From DASRIA01 sp038203635 (GTDB lineage Bacteria > Actinomycetota > Thermoleophilia > Solirubrobacterales > JBBDJG01): 64,000 nucleotides of DNA. The position numbers and the translations under genes were made by a program. The stretch spans positions 27,159-91,158 of the forward strand of contig JBBRDT010000003.1 in the NCBI GenBank assembly GCA_038203635.1, written 5' to 3'. The stretch's first letter is position 1. The number at the start of each line of letters is the position of its first letter. Below the pieces are notes generated by a model, which saw nothing but the letters and a program-made list of their open reading frames with translations, was not told the origin of the DNA and did no database searches. Positions 26,050 through 34,848 of this stretch are shown piece by piece.

Positions 26050-26862
26050 TCACCAATGGTTCGGCAGCGCGCGCCGGAACAAGCCGCGCGCGTCACGTAG
26101 TGCGCGCATAACCATCACGGCGCGCCGATTGACGGCCGCGTTCGCGCGCACCAGCAGGCCACCGAACAGCATCACCGCCAGCAGTGCCAGGCCACCAAGC
26201 ACCAACGGGCGCCCACGATCCGGCGCGACGGCCGGGAGCCGCGGCGCGGACGGCGCCGCAACCGGATGCCGTACCTGACCGGTTTCCGCTCGCGCAACCG
26301 GGCCTGCCGGGACTCGCACCGCGCGCTCCTGTGCGCGCCGCGGCGCGGCCACGGGTACCGGTGCGGGCGCACTCGCACCCCGGCCGTTCGGCGGCAGGAG
26401 CGACAACGGATCCACATAGCGGGCCTCCACAGCGGCGAGCCGCACGCCGAAATGCAGGTGCGGCGCCGGCACCGAGCGCCGCCCCGTCGTCCCCACCTCA
26501 CCGATAGCCGCACCGATCGCCACCCGCTCACCGCGCGACACCGACACCCCGCCGAGATGCAGGTAGCTCGTCGCGTAGCGCCCGTCCGCGCTGCGAATCG
26601 CGACGACGTTGCCCGCCGCTCCGAGCGCCCCGGCGAACGTGACCCTCCCGGCCCGCGCCGCGACCACCGGCGTCCCGGCGTCCGCCGCGATGTCGATCCC
26701 GCGGTGCATCCCACCGGCGTAGGGCCGCGCGTTGTCGTTCGCATACATGGTGACGACGCTGCCGCGCACGGGCCATGTCCATCGCTCGCCGGCCCACGCG
26801 CCCGGCGCGCTCAGGAGCAGTGCGGAAGCAGTCGCCGCCAAGACGATGATCTTTCTGCGCAT
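26050..26862 (-). CDS. M23 (LytM-type) peptidase, membrane-anchored
   Basis: A 270-residue exported protein. ATG 26862 opens the signal peptide RRKIIVLAATASALLLSAPG. The LytM domain keeps its metal ligands: His and Asp in GGMHRGIDIA, and HxH in APHLHFGV. A Pro/Ala/Arg linker follows, then a C-terminal membrane helix (RPLVLGGLALLAVMLFGGLLV) and a short basic tail. This class of protein cuts peptidoglycan cross-bridges or activates amidases. The C-terminal anchor places the catalytic domain outside the membrane. Confidence 0.82.
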   Translation of the reverse strand: MRRKIIVLAATASALLLSAPGAWAGERWTWPVRGSVVTMYANDNARPYAGGMHRGIDIAADAGTPVVAARAGRVTFAGALGAAGNVVAIRSADGRYATSYLHLGGVSVSRGERVAIGAAIGEVGTTGRRSVPAPHLHFGVRLAAVEARYVDPLSLLPPNGRGASAPAPVPVAAPRRAQERAVRVPAGPVARAETGQVRHPVAAPSAPRLPAVAPDRGRPLVLGGLALLAVMLFGGLLVRANAAVNRRAVMVMRALRDARGLFRRALPNHW

Positions 26863-26981
26863 CACAGCCGGCGACGCTAGCGCGCTGCGCGGATCGCGCA
26901 AGCCGCATATGACGCTTCTCTGACGCCTTTATTCCAACCGCGTCAGACGAACGGCGGAGAAGTTACGAATCGGCCTATGCT

Positions 26982-27854
26982 GTGCCCGCAGTGGCGGACC
27001 TCAGCTCAGTCATCTTCCTGCTGTTCTTCCTGAGCTTCCTCGCGCCGATGGTCACGCAGCGACTGCTCTCCACCCGTCGCTACCGGGCGATCCGAAAGCT
27101 CGAGCAAGCCCGCGGCTCGCGCGTCATCACCATGATCCATCGCCAGGAGTCGATCAGCCTGCTCGGCATCCCGTTGCGGAGGTTCATCGACGTCGAGGAC
27201 TCCGAGCAGGTGCTCCGCGCGATCCGCCTGACGCCCGACACCGTGCCGCTCGACCTCGTCGTGCACACGCCCGGCGGCCTGGTGCTCGCAGCCGAGCAGA
27301 TCTCCCGCGCGCTGCACAAGCACCCCGCCAAGGTGACGGTGCTCGTGCCGCACTACGCGATGTCCGGCGGCACGCTGCTGGCCCTGGCCGCCGACGAGAT
27401 CGTGATGGACGACAACGCGGTGCTCGGCCCGGTGGACCCGCAGATCGGCCAGTGGCCTGCCGCATCGATCATCAAGGTCGCGGAGTCGAAGCCGATCGAG
27501 CGCGTCGACGACGAGACACTGATCCTCGCCGACCTTTCGCGCAAGGCCATGAAGCAGATCAAGGAGTTCGTCGTGAGCAGGCTCCTCGACGACTTTCCTG
27601 CCGACCGCGCGAACGAGTTGGCCGAGCAGCTCACGTCCGGTCAGTGGACGCACGACTACCCGCTCACGAGCGACCAACTCACCGGCCTGGGCCTGCCCGT
27701 GAAGACCGAGCTGCCGCTGGAGGTCTACGAACTGATGGACCTCTATCCCCAGGTGGGCCGGCAGCGGCCCTCGGTGCAGTACGTGCCGATGCCGTATCGC
27801 GACCCTGTACCCGGCGCTAGGCGCGGTACAGGCGATTCGCCGGGATCCCGGTAA
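26982..27854 (+). CDS. SDH-type (ClpP-fold) membrane serine protease
   Basis: A 290-residue protein. One N-terminal membrane helix (SVIFLLFFLSFLAPMVTQRLL) precedes a ClpP/crotonase-fold domain of the 'serine dehydrogenase proteinase' family. The probable nucleophile is the Ser of PHYAMSGGTLLALAADEIVMD, and VVHTPGGLVLAAEQI forms the oxyanion region. The start is GTG 26982 or 26991, close after a TATGCT element that may be a -10 box, so the mRNA may have a very short leader. Its 3' end overlaps convergent rsmI. A role in membrane-protein quality control is an inference. Confidence 0.78.
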   Translation: MPAVADLSSVIFLLFFLSFLAPMVTQRLLSTRRYRAIRKLEQARGSRVITMIHRQESISLLGIPLRRFIDVEDSEQVLRAIRLTPDTVPLDLVVHTPGGLVLAAEQISRALHKHPAKVTVLVPHYAMSGGTLLALAADEIVMDDNAVLGPVDPQIGQWPAASIIKVAESKPIERVDDETLILADLSRKAMKQIKEFVVSRLLDDFPADRANELAEQLTSGQWTHDYPLTSDQLTGLGLPVKTELPLEVYELMDLYPQVGRQRPSVQYVPMPYRDPVPGARRGTGDSPGSR

Positions 27855-28617
27855 GCCCGGACACGACCTTCGCGGCGGCCCTCCGTCGCGCGCCGGCCGC
27901 GACCAGCTCCTCCACCGCCTCCAGCGCGGGCGCGGCCTCGGAGGGCGCCTCCCCGGCCGGGCCCACCACCAGCACGATCTCGCCCCGCGCCCCGTCCGCA
28001 AACCGCTGTGCCACCTCGCGCGCCGTCCCGCGCACGACCTCCTCGTGCAGCTTCGTCAGCTCTCGGCACACCGCGACCGGGCGCTCGGGATCGACCTCGG
28101 CTGCCACCCTCAGGGTCCGCGCCAGGCGACCCGGCGACTCGAACGCGACGAGCGTCTCGTCACCGCGCTCGAGCTCGGCACGTAACTCTCCCTCCTTGCG
28201 CGGCAAGAAGCCGGCGAAGCGCCAGCGCTCGGCCGGCAGGCCGGACGCGACCAGCGCGGTCACGACCGCCGACGGGCCCGGGAGCACCTCCACCGGCAGG
28301 CCGCGCGCGATGCACTCGCGCACGAGCACGAATCCAGGGTCCGACACACTCGGCGTGCCCGCGTCGCTCACGAGCACGATCCGCTCGCCCGCCGCGATCC
28401 GCTGCGCCAGCTCGCTCGTGCGGCGACGCTCGTTGTGCTCGTGGAAACTGACCAGCCGCGCCTCGATCCCGTGGCGATCGAGCAGCTTGCGCGTGTGGCG
28501 GGTGTCCTCGCATGCGACCACATCGGCCTCGCGCAGCGCGCGCAGCACTCGCAGCGTCACGTCCTCGAGGTTGCCGATCGGAGTTGGGCAGACGAGCAGC
28601 CGTCCCGCCACCGACAC
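27817..28617 (-). CDS. rsmI: 16S rRNA (cytidine1402-2'-O)-methyltransferase
   Basis: A 266-residue TP-methylase. Diagnostic segments are LLVCPTPIGNLEDVTLRVL, VACEDTRHTRKLLDRHGI, VSDAGTPSVSDPGF and LPGPSAVVTALVASGLP. RsmI adds the 2'-O-methyl group to C1402 in the ribosomal P site. The C-terminal ~40 residues include AAPALEAVEELVAAGARRRAAAKVVSGLTGIP, the small helical domain of long RsmI forms. It follows the ROK kinase gene after three bases. Confidence 0.9.
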   Translation of the reverse strand: MSVAGRLLVCPTPIGNLEDVTLRVLRALREADVVACEDTRHTRKLLDRHGIEARLVSFHEHNERRRTSELAQRIAAGERIVLVSDAGTPSVSDPGFVLVRECIARGLPVEVLPGPSAVVTALVASGLPAERWRFAGFLPRKEGELRAELERGDETLVAFESPGRLARTLRVAAEVDPERPVAVCRELTKLHEEVVRGTAREVAQRFADGARGEIVLVVGPAGEAPSEAAPALEAVEELVAAGARRRAAAKVVSGLTGIPANRLYRA

Positions 28618-28620
28618 GTC

Positions 28621-29571
28621 TCAGTTCAGTTCGTCGAGTGCCAGCACCCCGGCGCCCAGCATCCCGGCCTCGGGTCCGAACCGGGCCGGCATGACGCGCA
28701 CCTGCTCGCGGTTGGGTCGCAGGCCGCGTGCCCGCATCTCCTCGCGCGCCGGATCGAGCAGCAGGTCGCCCGCGGCCATCGCGCCGCCGCCGACGACGAT
28801 CACCTCGGGGTTGAAGATGTTGACGAAGTTCGCGAAGCCGATCCCGAGCTGCCGGCCGATGTGCCCGAGCACCATGCGTGAGACCTCGTCCCCGCCGAGC
28901 GCCAGCTGCGTGACCAGCTCGCCCGTGATCTCCTGCCCGGCAACCGCCGCGCGTGCGAGATCGGAGTCCGAGTCCTCCTCGGCGGCAACCTTGCCCTCCC
29001 GCCCGATGGCGGTGCCCGATGCCACCGCCTCGAGGCAGCCGTAGTTGGGGCAGTTGCCCTGGCAGCGGGGCCCGTTCTCGTCGATCACCATGTGACCGAG
29101 CTCCGCGCCGGAGCCTGTGTGTCCCCGGTAGAGCTTGCCGTCGAGGAGCAGGCCGCCGCCGATGCCGGTGCCGATCGTCAGGCCCACGACGTAGTTCGCC
29201 CCGCGGGCGGCGCCGAAGCGAGCTTCGACGAGCGTCGCGACATTCGCGTCGTTGTCGATGAACACGGGTAGCCCGAGACGCTCGGACATCACGTCGCGGA
29301 ACGGGATGTCGGCGAGGGGGAGGTTCACGCACATCACCGCGTGCCCATCGCGCTGGTCGATCAGGCACGGGATCCCGAATCCGATCGCCTCGGCGTCGGG
29401 ATGGTGCGCCACCAGCTCCGTCGCCGCTTCGACGATGGCCTCCATCAGCGCCTGCTCGGAGAGGCCCTCCACAAGCCGGTGCACGCGGTCGTGCACCTCG
29501 AGCTGCTCGTCGATGACACCGCCGAGCAGCTTCGTGCCGCCGAGGTCCATACCGATGACCTTGCGGCTCAT
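28621..29571 (-). CDS. ROK-family sugar kinase (glucokinase-like)
   Basis: A 316-residue ROK kinase. The phosphate-binding motif is IGMDLGGTKLLGGV, the active-site region is FIDNDANVATLVEARFGAARG, and the ROK zinc site is visible as CQGNCPNYGCLEA. ATG 29571 is the start that puts this motif at the usual distance. Actinobacterial glucokinases have this structure, but other hexoses or N-acetyl sugars are possible. An AT-rich CATATATT element about 30 bases upstream may be its -10 box. Confidence 0.85.
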   Translation of the reverse strand: MSRKVIGMDLGGTKLLGGVIDEQLEVHDRVHRLVEGLSEQALMEAIVEAATELVAHHPDAEAIGFGIPCLIDQRDGHAVMCVNLPLADIPFRDVMSERLGLPVFIDNDANVATLVEARFGAARGANYVVGLTIGTGIGGGLLLDGKLYRGHTGSGAELGHMVIDENGPRCQGNCPNYGCLEAVASGTAIGREGKVAAEEDSDSDLARAAVAGQEITGELVTQLALGGDEVSRMVLGHIGRQLGIGFANFVNIFNPEVIVVGGGAMAAGDLLLDPAREEMRARGLRPNREQVRVMPARFGPEAGMLGAGVLALDELN

Positions 29572-29684
29572 GCGTGGGGGCGTTGCGGCCACTGAGGCAA
29601 TATATGGACTAGTGCGGGTGGGAAGGGACAGGCCCCCTCCGCCCGAATCCCCTCGGGAGAAGGGCGACCCGCCCTCGTTTCGCT

Positions 29685-30824
29685 ATGCCCTCCGACAAGC
29701 CCGAATACCGCGTCTACCGCTCACGTCCCGGGATCCTGAACCGCCTGTTTCGCAGGCGGGACGCGGGGCGCTTCGATCGCCACGAGCCGGAGAACCGCTT
29801 CAGCCAGCTCGTGAAGCGAGGCCCGGAGGAGGGTCCCGCAGCACCACCGGCGGCCGGCGCTCCGGGCGAGGTCGCACCGCCGCCGGTACCGCCGCCGACA
29901 TTTCCCCCGCCCTACGAGCCGCCGGGCGAGCCCTGGTACCGCCGGATCACCTGGAAGCGGGCGGTCGTCGGCGTGATCCTCTTCATCCTCTTCTGGATCG
30001 CACTCAGCTTCGCGCTCTTCATGATCAGCGCGGGCCAGCAGAACGACCACATCTCGGACGCGACGCGGTCCGCCCTCGACGACTCGGGGAACATGCTCAC
30101 GAGCCCGAACAACATCCTCGTGCTCGGCTCCGACCGCCGCCCCGGCGAGGAGCGCGGCCGCGCGGACACGATCATGCTGATGCGCTACGGCGGCGGCAAG
30201 GCCGCGCGCCTGTCGATCCCGCGGGACACGCTCGTCAACATCCCCGGCACCGGGCTGAGCAAGATCAACGCGGCCTACGCGATCGGCGGCCGGCCGCTGA
30301 TGATCGAGACGGTCAAGCAGTTCCTCGGCATCGAGGTGAACCACCTGATTGAGGTCGACTTCAAGGGCTTCCCGAAATTCGTCGACGCGCTCGGTGGAGT
30401 GGACATGACGTTCGAGAAGTGCATCCGCTCGCGGTTCGAAGGCCGCACGCACCGCTTCAAGAAGGGCGAGAACCACCTCGACGGTGAGGAGGCGCTCGAC
30501 GTCGTGCGCATCCGCAAGAACGCGTGTGCGCCCGAGGAGTCGGACCTGACCCGCGCGCGCCGCCAGCAGCAGTTCCTCGAGGCGGTGAAGGGCAAGCTCT
30601 TCAGCCCCTTCACGTTCCCGCGCTGGCCGTGGGCCGCGTGGCGCGCGCCGAAGGCGATCCTGTCCGACATGGGCGGCCTCCAGCTGATGGCCCTGTACTG
30701 GAACATGGAATGGAGCGGCGACCTGAAGCCGCGCATCCTGCGCCCGATCGACCCGGGCGCCAACCCCCTCCAGGTGTCCGACGCGGAGAAGCAGGCCGAG
30801 GTGCAGCGCTTCCTCGACGGCTAG
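29685..30824 (+). CDS. LytR-CpsA-Psr (LCP) family cell-wall ligase
   Basis: A 379-residue protein. It has a Pro-rich cytoplasmic N-terminus (~95 residues), one membrane helix (VVGVILFILFWIALSFALFMI) and the extracellular LCP domain. Conserved parts are NNILVLGSDRRPGEERGRADTIMLMR, RLSIPRDTLVNIPG, KINAAYAIGG and DFKGFPKFVDALGGVDM. LCP enzymes transfer glycopolymers from lipid carriers to peptidoglycan. The stop codon abuts the stop of convergent fluC. Confidence 0.88.
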   Translation: MPSDKPEYRVYRSRPGILNRLFRRRDAGRFDRHEPENRFSQLVKRGPEEGPAAPPAAGAPGEVAPPPVPPPTFPPPYEPPGEPWYRRITWKRAVVGVILFILFWIALSFALFMISAGQQNDHISDATRSALDDSGNMLTSPNNILVLGSDRRPGEERGRADTIMLMRYGGGKAARLSIPRDTLVNIPGTGLSKINAAYAIGGRPLMIETVKQFLGIEVNHLIEVDFKGFPKFVDALGGVDMTFEKCIRSRFEGRTHRFKKGENHLDGEEALDVVRIRKNACAPEESDLTRARRQQQFLEAVKGKLFSPFTFPRWPWAAWRAPKAILSDMGGLQLMALYWNMEWSGDLKPRILRPIDPGANPLQVSDAEKQAEVQRFLDG

Positions 30825-31181
30825 CTACGCCAGCCTGCGGCCGAGCACGTAGCCCGCCGTCGCGGCGGCGATCCCGCCCACCACTGACACCGCGACGTAG
30901 GCCACGGCCTTCTCCGGGCGGCCGCCGTCCACCTCGAGCACGGCCTGTACGGAGAACGTCGAGAACGTCGTGAACCCACCCAGGAACCCGACTCCGAGTG
31001 CCTCGCGCGCGTCTCGCGAGAACCAGTGCTCGGCGGCGAGCAGGCCGAGCAGGAAGGATCCGGCGACGTTGATGCCGGCCGTCGTCCAGAGCAGGGCCTC
31101 GGTATGGAGGGTGAGACGGGTGAGGCCGTAGCGGGCCAGCACCCCGGCCAGCCCGGCACCACCGACGAGCAGTGTGGTCAC
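30825..31181 (-). CDS. fluC: Fluoride channel FluC (CrcB)
   Basis: A 118-residue four-helix protein. It carries the channel motifs GINVAGSFLLGLL (residues 36-48) and GGFTTFSTF (68-76), whose phenylalanines line the fluoride path. One gene suggests a homodimer of dual topology. The start is GTG 31181, 19 bases after the beta-helix gene on the same strand. No fluoride riboswitch fold was recognisable upstream by eye. Confidence 0.9.
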   Translation of the reverse strand: MTTLLVGGAGLAGVLARYGLTRLTLHTEALLWTTAGINVAGSFLLGLLAAEHWFSRDAREALGVGFLGGFTTFSTFSVQAVLEVDGGRPEKAVAYVAVSVVGGIAAATAGYVLGRRLA

Positions 31182-31199
31182 GCGGCGGTTCTAGCGGAT

Positions 31200-32753
31200 C
31201 TAGCGGACGCGGAAGCGGCGGGCCTTCGATACCGAGTTGCCGGCAGCATCGGTCAACCGAAACCGCACCCGGTATCTACCGCGGTGTGGACGCCCGAGCC
31301 GAACACGTTGCACCCGAGCGCTCAACTGGCGCGCCTTGAGCCGCTTCACGCGCCGCGTCCCCCGCCGCACCGAGCCCGAGAACCGCGCCCGCTCCGACAG
31401 CCGGAAGCGCAGCACATACCCGCGACGCGTGCGCAAGATGCGAATCCCTGTGGCGCGCGGGGCGCTGCGGTCCTGGACGCCGCCGCCGGGCCCGCCCGCG
31501 CTCGGCGCGGACGGTGTGCCGTACTCGAACGCGCCGATGTCGAGCGGACCGTCGGTGGGGCGCGCGATCGCCTGCGTCGCAAGCACGTGCTGTGGAGGTG
31601 TCCACGTCGGAGGAACAGGGCTGACGGCCGCATCCGGGCCCGCGTTGCGGATCGGCGAGCCCGCGGCCGGGCGCAGGTCGAGCGCCGCGACGTCGGCGAA
31701 CCCTGGATCGGTCCCGCCGATCGTGCCCGTCCACTCCGGCGGCACGTTCTGCGATCCACTCGTCACCCAGTTGCGGTCGCCGCTCACGTTGCGGCCGGCG
31801 ACCCAGGTGGCCTCGACCTCGCGCAGCAGGTTGACCGGCGCGCCGCCTCCGCTGAAGACGTTTCCGTACATCGCAACGCTCTCGAGGTCGTCGAACAGGC
31901 GGAACACGGCGCTGCCGCCCGGGCGCGTGAGAACCGTGTTGAACGCGAAGCGGTAGCGGCCCGCGCTCGCGCCGGTGCCGTCGCCGCCGAAACGCACCAC
32001 GGAGAAGCTGTTCAGCTTGTGCAGCACGTTGCCGACGACGTCCGAGTCCTCGCGCACGCCCGGCAGCGCGTTTCCACCGGCCGGGTCGGGGCCGATCAGC
32101 TCCAGCTCGTGATAGAGCGCGCCCTCGATCCAGTTGAAGTAGATCTCGTTGCGCTGCGCGCGGCTCTTGACTGCGTTGCCGCCGTTCGAGCTGTGCACGT
32201 AGTTGAACTGCATCCGGAACACCGACCCCGGATACGTGGCCTCGTCCGTAGCCATGTAGATCGAGTGGTCGAACGTTCCCCCGCCACAACCGTAGATCTC
32301 GGAGTACTCGAGCGTGAACGACCCGGAGTCGTCGTCGGCACCGAGCACGCCCTGCTTCGGGCAGTCGTGTATGAGGAGGTCACGGGCCACCACGTCGGCC
32401 GCGTGGTGGTACAGGCAGCGAGCGCTGCCGCCGGTGATCTCGAGCCCCTCGAGCACATGGTGGTTAGCCCGCACCTCGATGGTGTTCGACCCTCCCGCGA
32501 TGTGCGGCCGGACCCCGCCGACCCGCACTCCACGGATCACGATCGGTTGGGCCGCGGTGCCCGCCCGATCCAGGATCACCCCGCCCGGGTACGTGGCGCC
32601 GCCGTACACGAGCGCGACGTCGCCCGGGTCGAGCAGCGGCTCGACCGCCTGGAGATTGGCGTATGCCCTGCCCGGCCCGACCTCGTACGTGTCAGCCGCC
32701 GCGGGTGTGGCGACGAGCAGGAACAGACCCAGCGTCAGGAGGCGCAATCCCAT
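31200..32753 (-). CDS. Exported right-handed beta-helix protein
   Basis: A 517-residue secreted protein. The signal peptide is MGLRLLTLGLFLLVATPAAA. Next comes the parallel beta-helix pattern often seen in pectate-lyase-like and polysaccharide-binding proteins (YANLQAVEPLLDPGDVALVYGGATY, VLEGLEITGG, LLIHDC, NYVHSSNGGNAVKSRAQRN). A DIGAFEYG motif near residue 405 marks the end of the helix. The C-terminal ~90 residues are a basic Ig-like domain (LTDAAGNSVSKARRFRVR), like that of the cupredoxin at 1.9-2.6 kb. Catalytic residues cannot be assigned. Confidence 0.72.
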   Translation of the reverse strand: MGLRLLTLGLFLLVATPAAADTYEVGPGRAYANLQAVEPLLDPGDVALVYGGATYPGGVILDRAGTAAQPIVIRGVRVGGVRPHIAGGSNTIEVRANHHVLEGLEITGGSARCLYHHAADVVARDLLIHDCPKQGVLGADDDSGSFTLEYSEIYGCGGGTFDHSIYMATDEATYPGSVFRMQFNYVHSSNGGNAVKSRAQRNEIYFNWIEGALYHELELIGPDPAGGNALPGVREDSDVVGNVLHKLNSFSVVRFGGDGTGASAGRYRFAFNTVLTRPGGSAVFRLFDDLESVAMYGNVFSGGGAPVNLLREVEATWVAGRNVSGDRNWVTSGSQNVPPEWTGTIGGTDPGFADVAALDLRPAAGSPIRNAGPDAAVSPVPPTWTPPQHVLATQAIARPTDGPLDIGAFEYGTPSAPSAGGPGGGVQDRSAPRATGIRILRTRRGYVLRFRLSERARFSGSVRRGTRRVKRLKARQLSARVQRVRLGRPHRGRYRVRFRLTDAAGNSVSKARRFRVR

Positions 32754-32920
32754 GACCCTTCAACGCTGTTATCGCCGTCGCCTCCACGTCACGAGAGCTG
32801 CTTGGACATGTATTGAGCGGCGGTCCCAGGCAATTCTTACTTTCATCTCACCGGTTTCTCAGGGTCAGCCGGTTTGATGGTCGAGGAGCAGACTTCGACA
32901 GCCAGACGCTAGGAGCGCCG

Positions 32921-33874
32921 ATGCGCAGCAGACTGAAGCAGATAGGTACCGCCGCCGTGATCGCCGCACTGACCGTAGCCGGCCTTTCCGTGGCCGCCGG
33001 CGGGGGCGGTGGCGACAAGCAGTCCCCCGACATCGCCGGTCCGGTGATCGACAAGGCCGAACAGGACGGCAAGATCACCGCCGCGCAGGCCGCCAAGCTG
33101 CGACAGGCCGCGCAGGACATCGCGGACGGCAAGCGGCCCGACATCCGCGGCCTCGGCCGCGATGCCGACGTGCAGGACGTGATCCATGACGCGTTCGCGG
33201 CCGCTCACGAGAAGGCGCCCGGCATCGCGGAGCCGATCATCAAGAAGGCCGTGGACGACAAGAAGATCACCGAGGCGCAGGGCGACCGCATCAGAGAGAT
33301 GGTGCGGCGTGGGCCGCCGGGTCGCGGGCCGCATGGCCCCGGCTTCGGTGGGCCGCCGCCGATCGCCGACAAGGAGGTGCGCGCGGTGCTCGAGGACGTC
33401 CGCGCCGCGGTCGCGAAGCAGGCGCCGGACATCGTCAACCCCGTGATCGACAAGGCAGAGCAGGACGGCAAGATCACCGCCGCCCAGGCCGACCGGCTGC
33501 GCGACGCGACCGGCGCCCTGATGGGCGGCAAGCCGCGCGGAGTCCGGCCGCGAATGCTCGACCTGCGTGACTCCGACGTGCGGAAGGTGCTGCACGACGC
33601 CTTCGAGGCGCTCGAAGCCAAGCGCCAGGGCATCGCGAAGCCGATCATCGACAAGGCCCTCGCCGACAGGAAGATCACCGCGGCGCAGGCGGCGGAGCTC
33701 CGAAGCGCGCAGCGGCGCTTCAAGGGCGGCATCCATGGCCGGCCTCCCGGCATGGGTCACGGCGCGCCCGGCTTCGGGCCTCGGGACGGACCGGGCGGCG
33801 GGCCGCCGCCGGACTTCGACCGACCGGAGGCGCCATCGGCGCCGGCGGCCCCGCAGGGCAGCAGCCGCAGCTAG
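32921..33874 (+). CDS. Exported protein with four GKITAAQA-type repeats
   Basis: A 317-residue protein. It starts at ATG 32921 (AGGAGCGCCG just before) and has a signal peptide (IGTAAVIAALTVAGLSVAAG). Four copies of a ~38-residue unit with consensus I-x-P-[VI]-I-D-K-A-x-x-D-x-K-I-T-A-A-Q-A begin near residues 37, 94, 167 and 240. Copies 1 and 3 are most alike, as are 2 and 4, so an ancestral two-repeat block was probably duplicated. The third and last spacers are Gly/Pro/His-rich (PPGRGPHGPGFGGPP). I do not recognise a function; the repeats resemble short helical hairpins such as SHOCT. Confidence 0.6.
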   Translation: MRSRLKQIGTAAVIAALTVAGLSVAAGGGGGDKQSPDIAGPVIDKAEQDGKITAAQAAKLRQAAQDIADGKRPDIRGLGRDADVQDVIHDAFAAAHEKAPGIAEPIIKKAVDDKKITEAQGDRIREMVRRGPPGRGPHGPGFGGPPPIADKEVRAVLEDVRAAVAKQAPDIVNPVIDKAEQDGKITAAQADRLRDATGALMGGKPRGVRPRMLDLRDSDVRKVLHDAFEALEAKRQGIAKPIIDKALADRKITAAQAAELRSAQRRFKGGIHGRPPGMGHGAPGFGPRDGPGGGPPPDFDRPEAPSAPAAPQGSSRS

Positions 33875-33946
33875 GCGCGCTCCGACACACGTCCGCTGTG
33901 CCCGCTTCCGCTTGAGGGGGCGGGCACAGGGGTCGAGACACAGGGC

Positions 33947-34492
33947 ATGAAGAAGCTTTCGCTCGTCGTCGCCCTGCTCGCATTCGCCTTCCCCGCCGTT
34001 GCATCCGCGAAGGGCGGCGGCGAGCACAGATCCGCAGTCAAGCACTGCAAGTCCATCCGCGCCGAGATCGGCGCCGAAGCATTCCGCGCCGCGTTCGGCA
34101 AGCAGAACAGCAGGCGCGCGATGAAGGGTTGTGTCGCCAAGCAGGAGAAGGCCACCAAGGCCGCCAAGCGGCGCGCGAGAAAGTCCTGCAAGGCCTCCGG
34201 CAAGCGCGGGCGGGCCCTGAAGCGCTGCGTGCGCGGCAAGCTCGCGGCCGAGCCCCCCTCTGCCGCACCCGCGGATTACACGGAGGCGGTCGACGAGTGC
34301 AAGGCCGAACAGGCTGAGGACCCCGAGGGCTTTGCCGACGAGTACGGCGAGGGCTCAGAGGCGCTCGAGCAGTGCATCGCCGAGCACGCCGACGAGCCCG
34401 AAGGCGAGACCTCCGGCGACGGGGACGACCCAGTCGATGAAGGCCCCGGCGACGACGAGATCGTCGAAGAGCCGGACGCCGAGCCGGTCTAG
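33947..34492 (+). CDS. Exported protein, basic N-half and acidic C-half
   Basis: A 181-residue protein with a clean signal peptide (MKKLSLVVALLAFAFPAVASA). The next ~85 residues are Lys/Arg/Cys-rich with regularly spaced cysteines (HCKSIRAEIG, KGCVAKQEK, KSCKASGKR, KRCVRGKL). The last ~70 are strongly acidic and carry two more cysteines (DECKAEQAEDPEGFADEYGE). It is not a family I know. The charge split could allow head-to-tail interaction. The gene is 72 bases after the repeat protein on the same strand. Confidence 0.55.
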   Translation: MKKLSLVVALLAFAFPAVASAKGGGEHRSAVKHCKSIRAEIGAEAFRAAFGKQNSRRAMKGCVAKQEKATKAAKRRARKSCKASGKRGRALKRCVRGKLAAEPPSAAPADYTEAVDECKAEQAEDPEGFADEYGEGSEALEQCIAEHADEPEGETSGDGDDPVDEGPGDDEIVEEPDAEPV

Positions 34493-34848
34493 CTCTCCCG
34501 GACGTCCATTCGCTCGATCAGGCCGTCCCGCAGCGTGTAGACGTGCTGCACCATGCTGTCGGCGATCACCTCGCCCGACTTGTCCCGGACGACCTGGTGC
34601 ACATCGACCACCACCTGATCGTCACCGATGGGCGTCACGCGCTCCGGCTCGACGCGCGGGTCGCTCGTCTCGAACTGCTTCTTCCAGTACGCCTTCACGG
34701 CAGCGTGCCCGTGCTCACGGCCGCCCTCGATCATGTTCGGCCAGTTGACGTCCGGGTGCATCCCGGCGAGGCCGGCGTCGAGCTCCCGCGCGTTGAAGGC
34801 GTCGTACAGCTCCCGGAAGAACTGCTCAGTCGGACTTGGAATCGCCAC
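34489..34848 (-). CDS. NTF2/SnoaL-like protein
   Basis: A 119-residue protein of the NTF2-like cone fold. Signatures are EQFFRELYDAFNARELDAGLAGMHPDVNWPN and the terminal YTLRDGLIERMDV. Members act as small isomerases, hydrolases or binding proteins, and residues for a specific reaction are not evident. The GTG at 34848 lies inside the end of the FmdB gene (23-base overlap in another frame), and no good ribosome-binding site is seen, so a later start is possible. Confidence 0.7.
   Translation of the reverse strand: MAIPSPTEQFFRELYDAFNARELDAGLAGMHPDVNWPNMIEGGREHGHAAVKAYWKKQFETSDPRVEPERVTPIGDDQVVVDVHQVVRDKSGEVIADSMVQHVYTLRDGLIERMDVRES

Noticed and set aside
26028..26050. CCCCTTATAAGGGG as a terminator between convergent genes
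   Set aside because: The symmetry is perfect, but neither strand has a T-tract after the stem, so only a generic inverted repeat is reported.
31182..31199. Fluoride riboswitch for fluC
   Set aside because: Only 18 bases separate fluC from the upstream gene, too short for the aptamer, and no consensus was seen.
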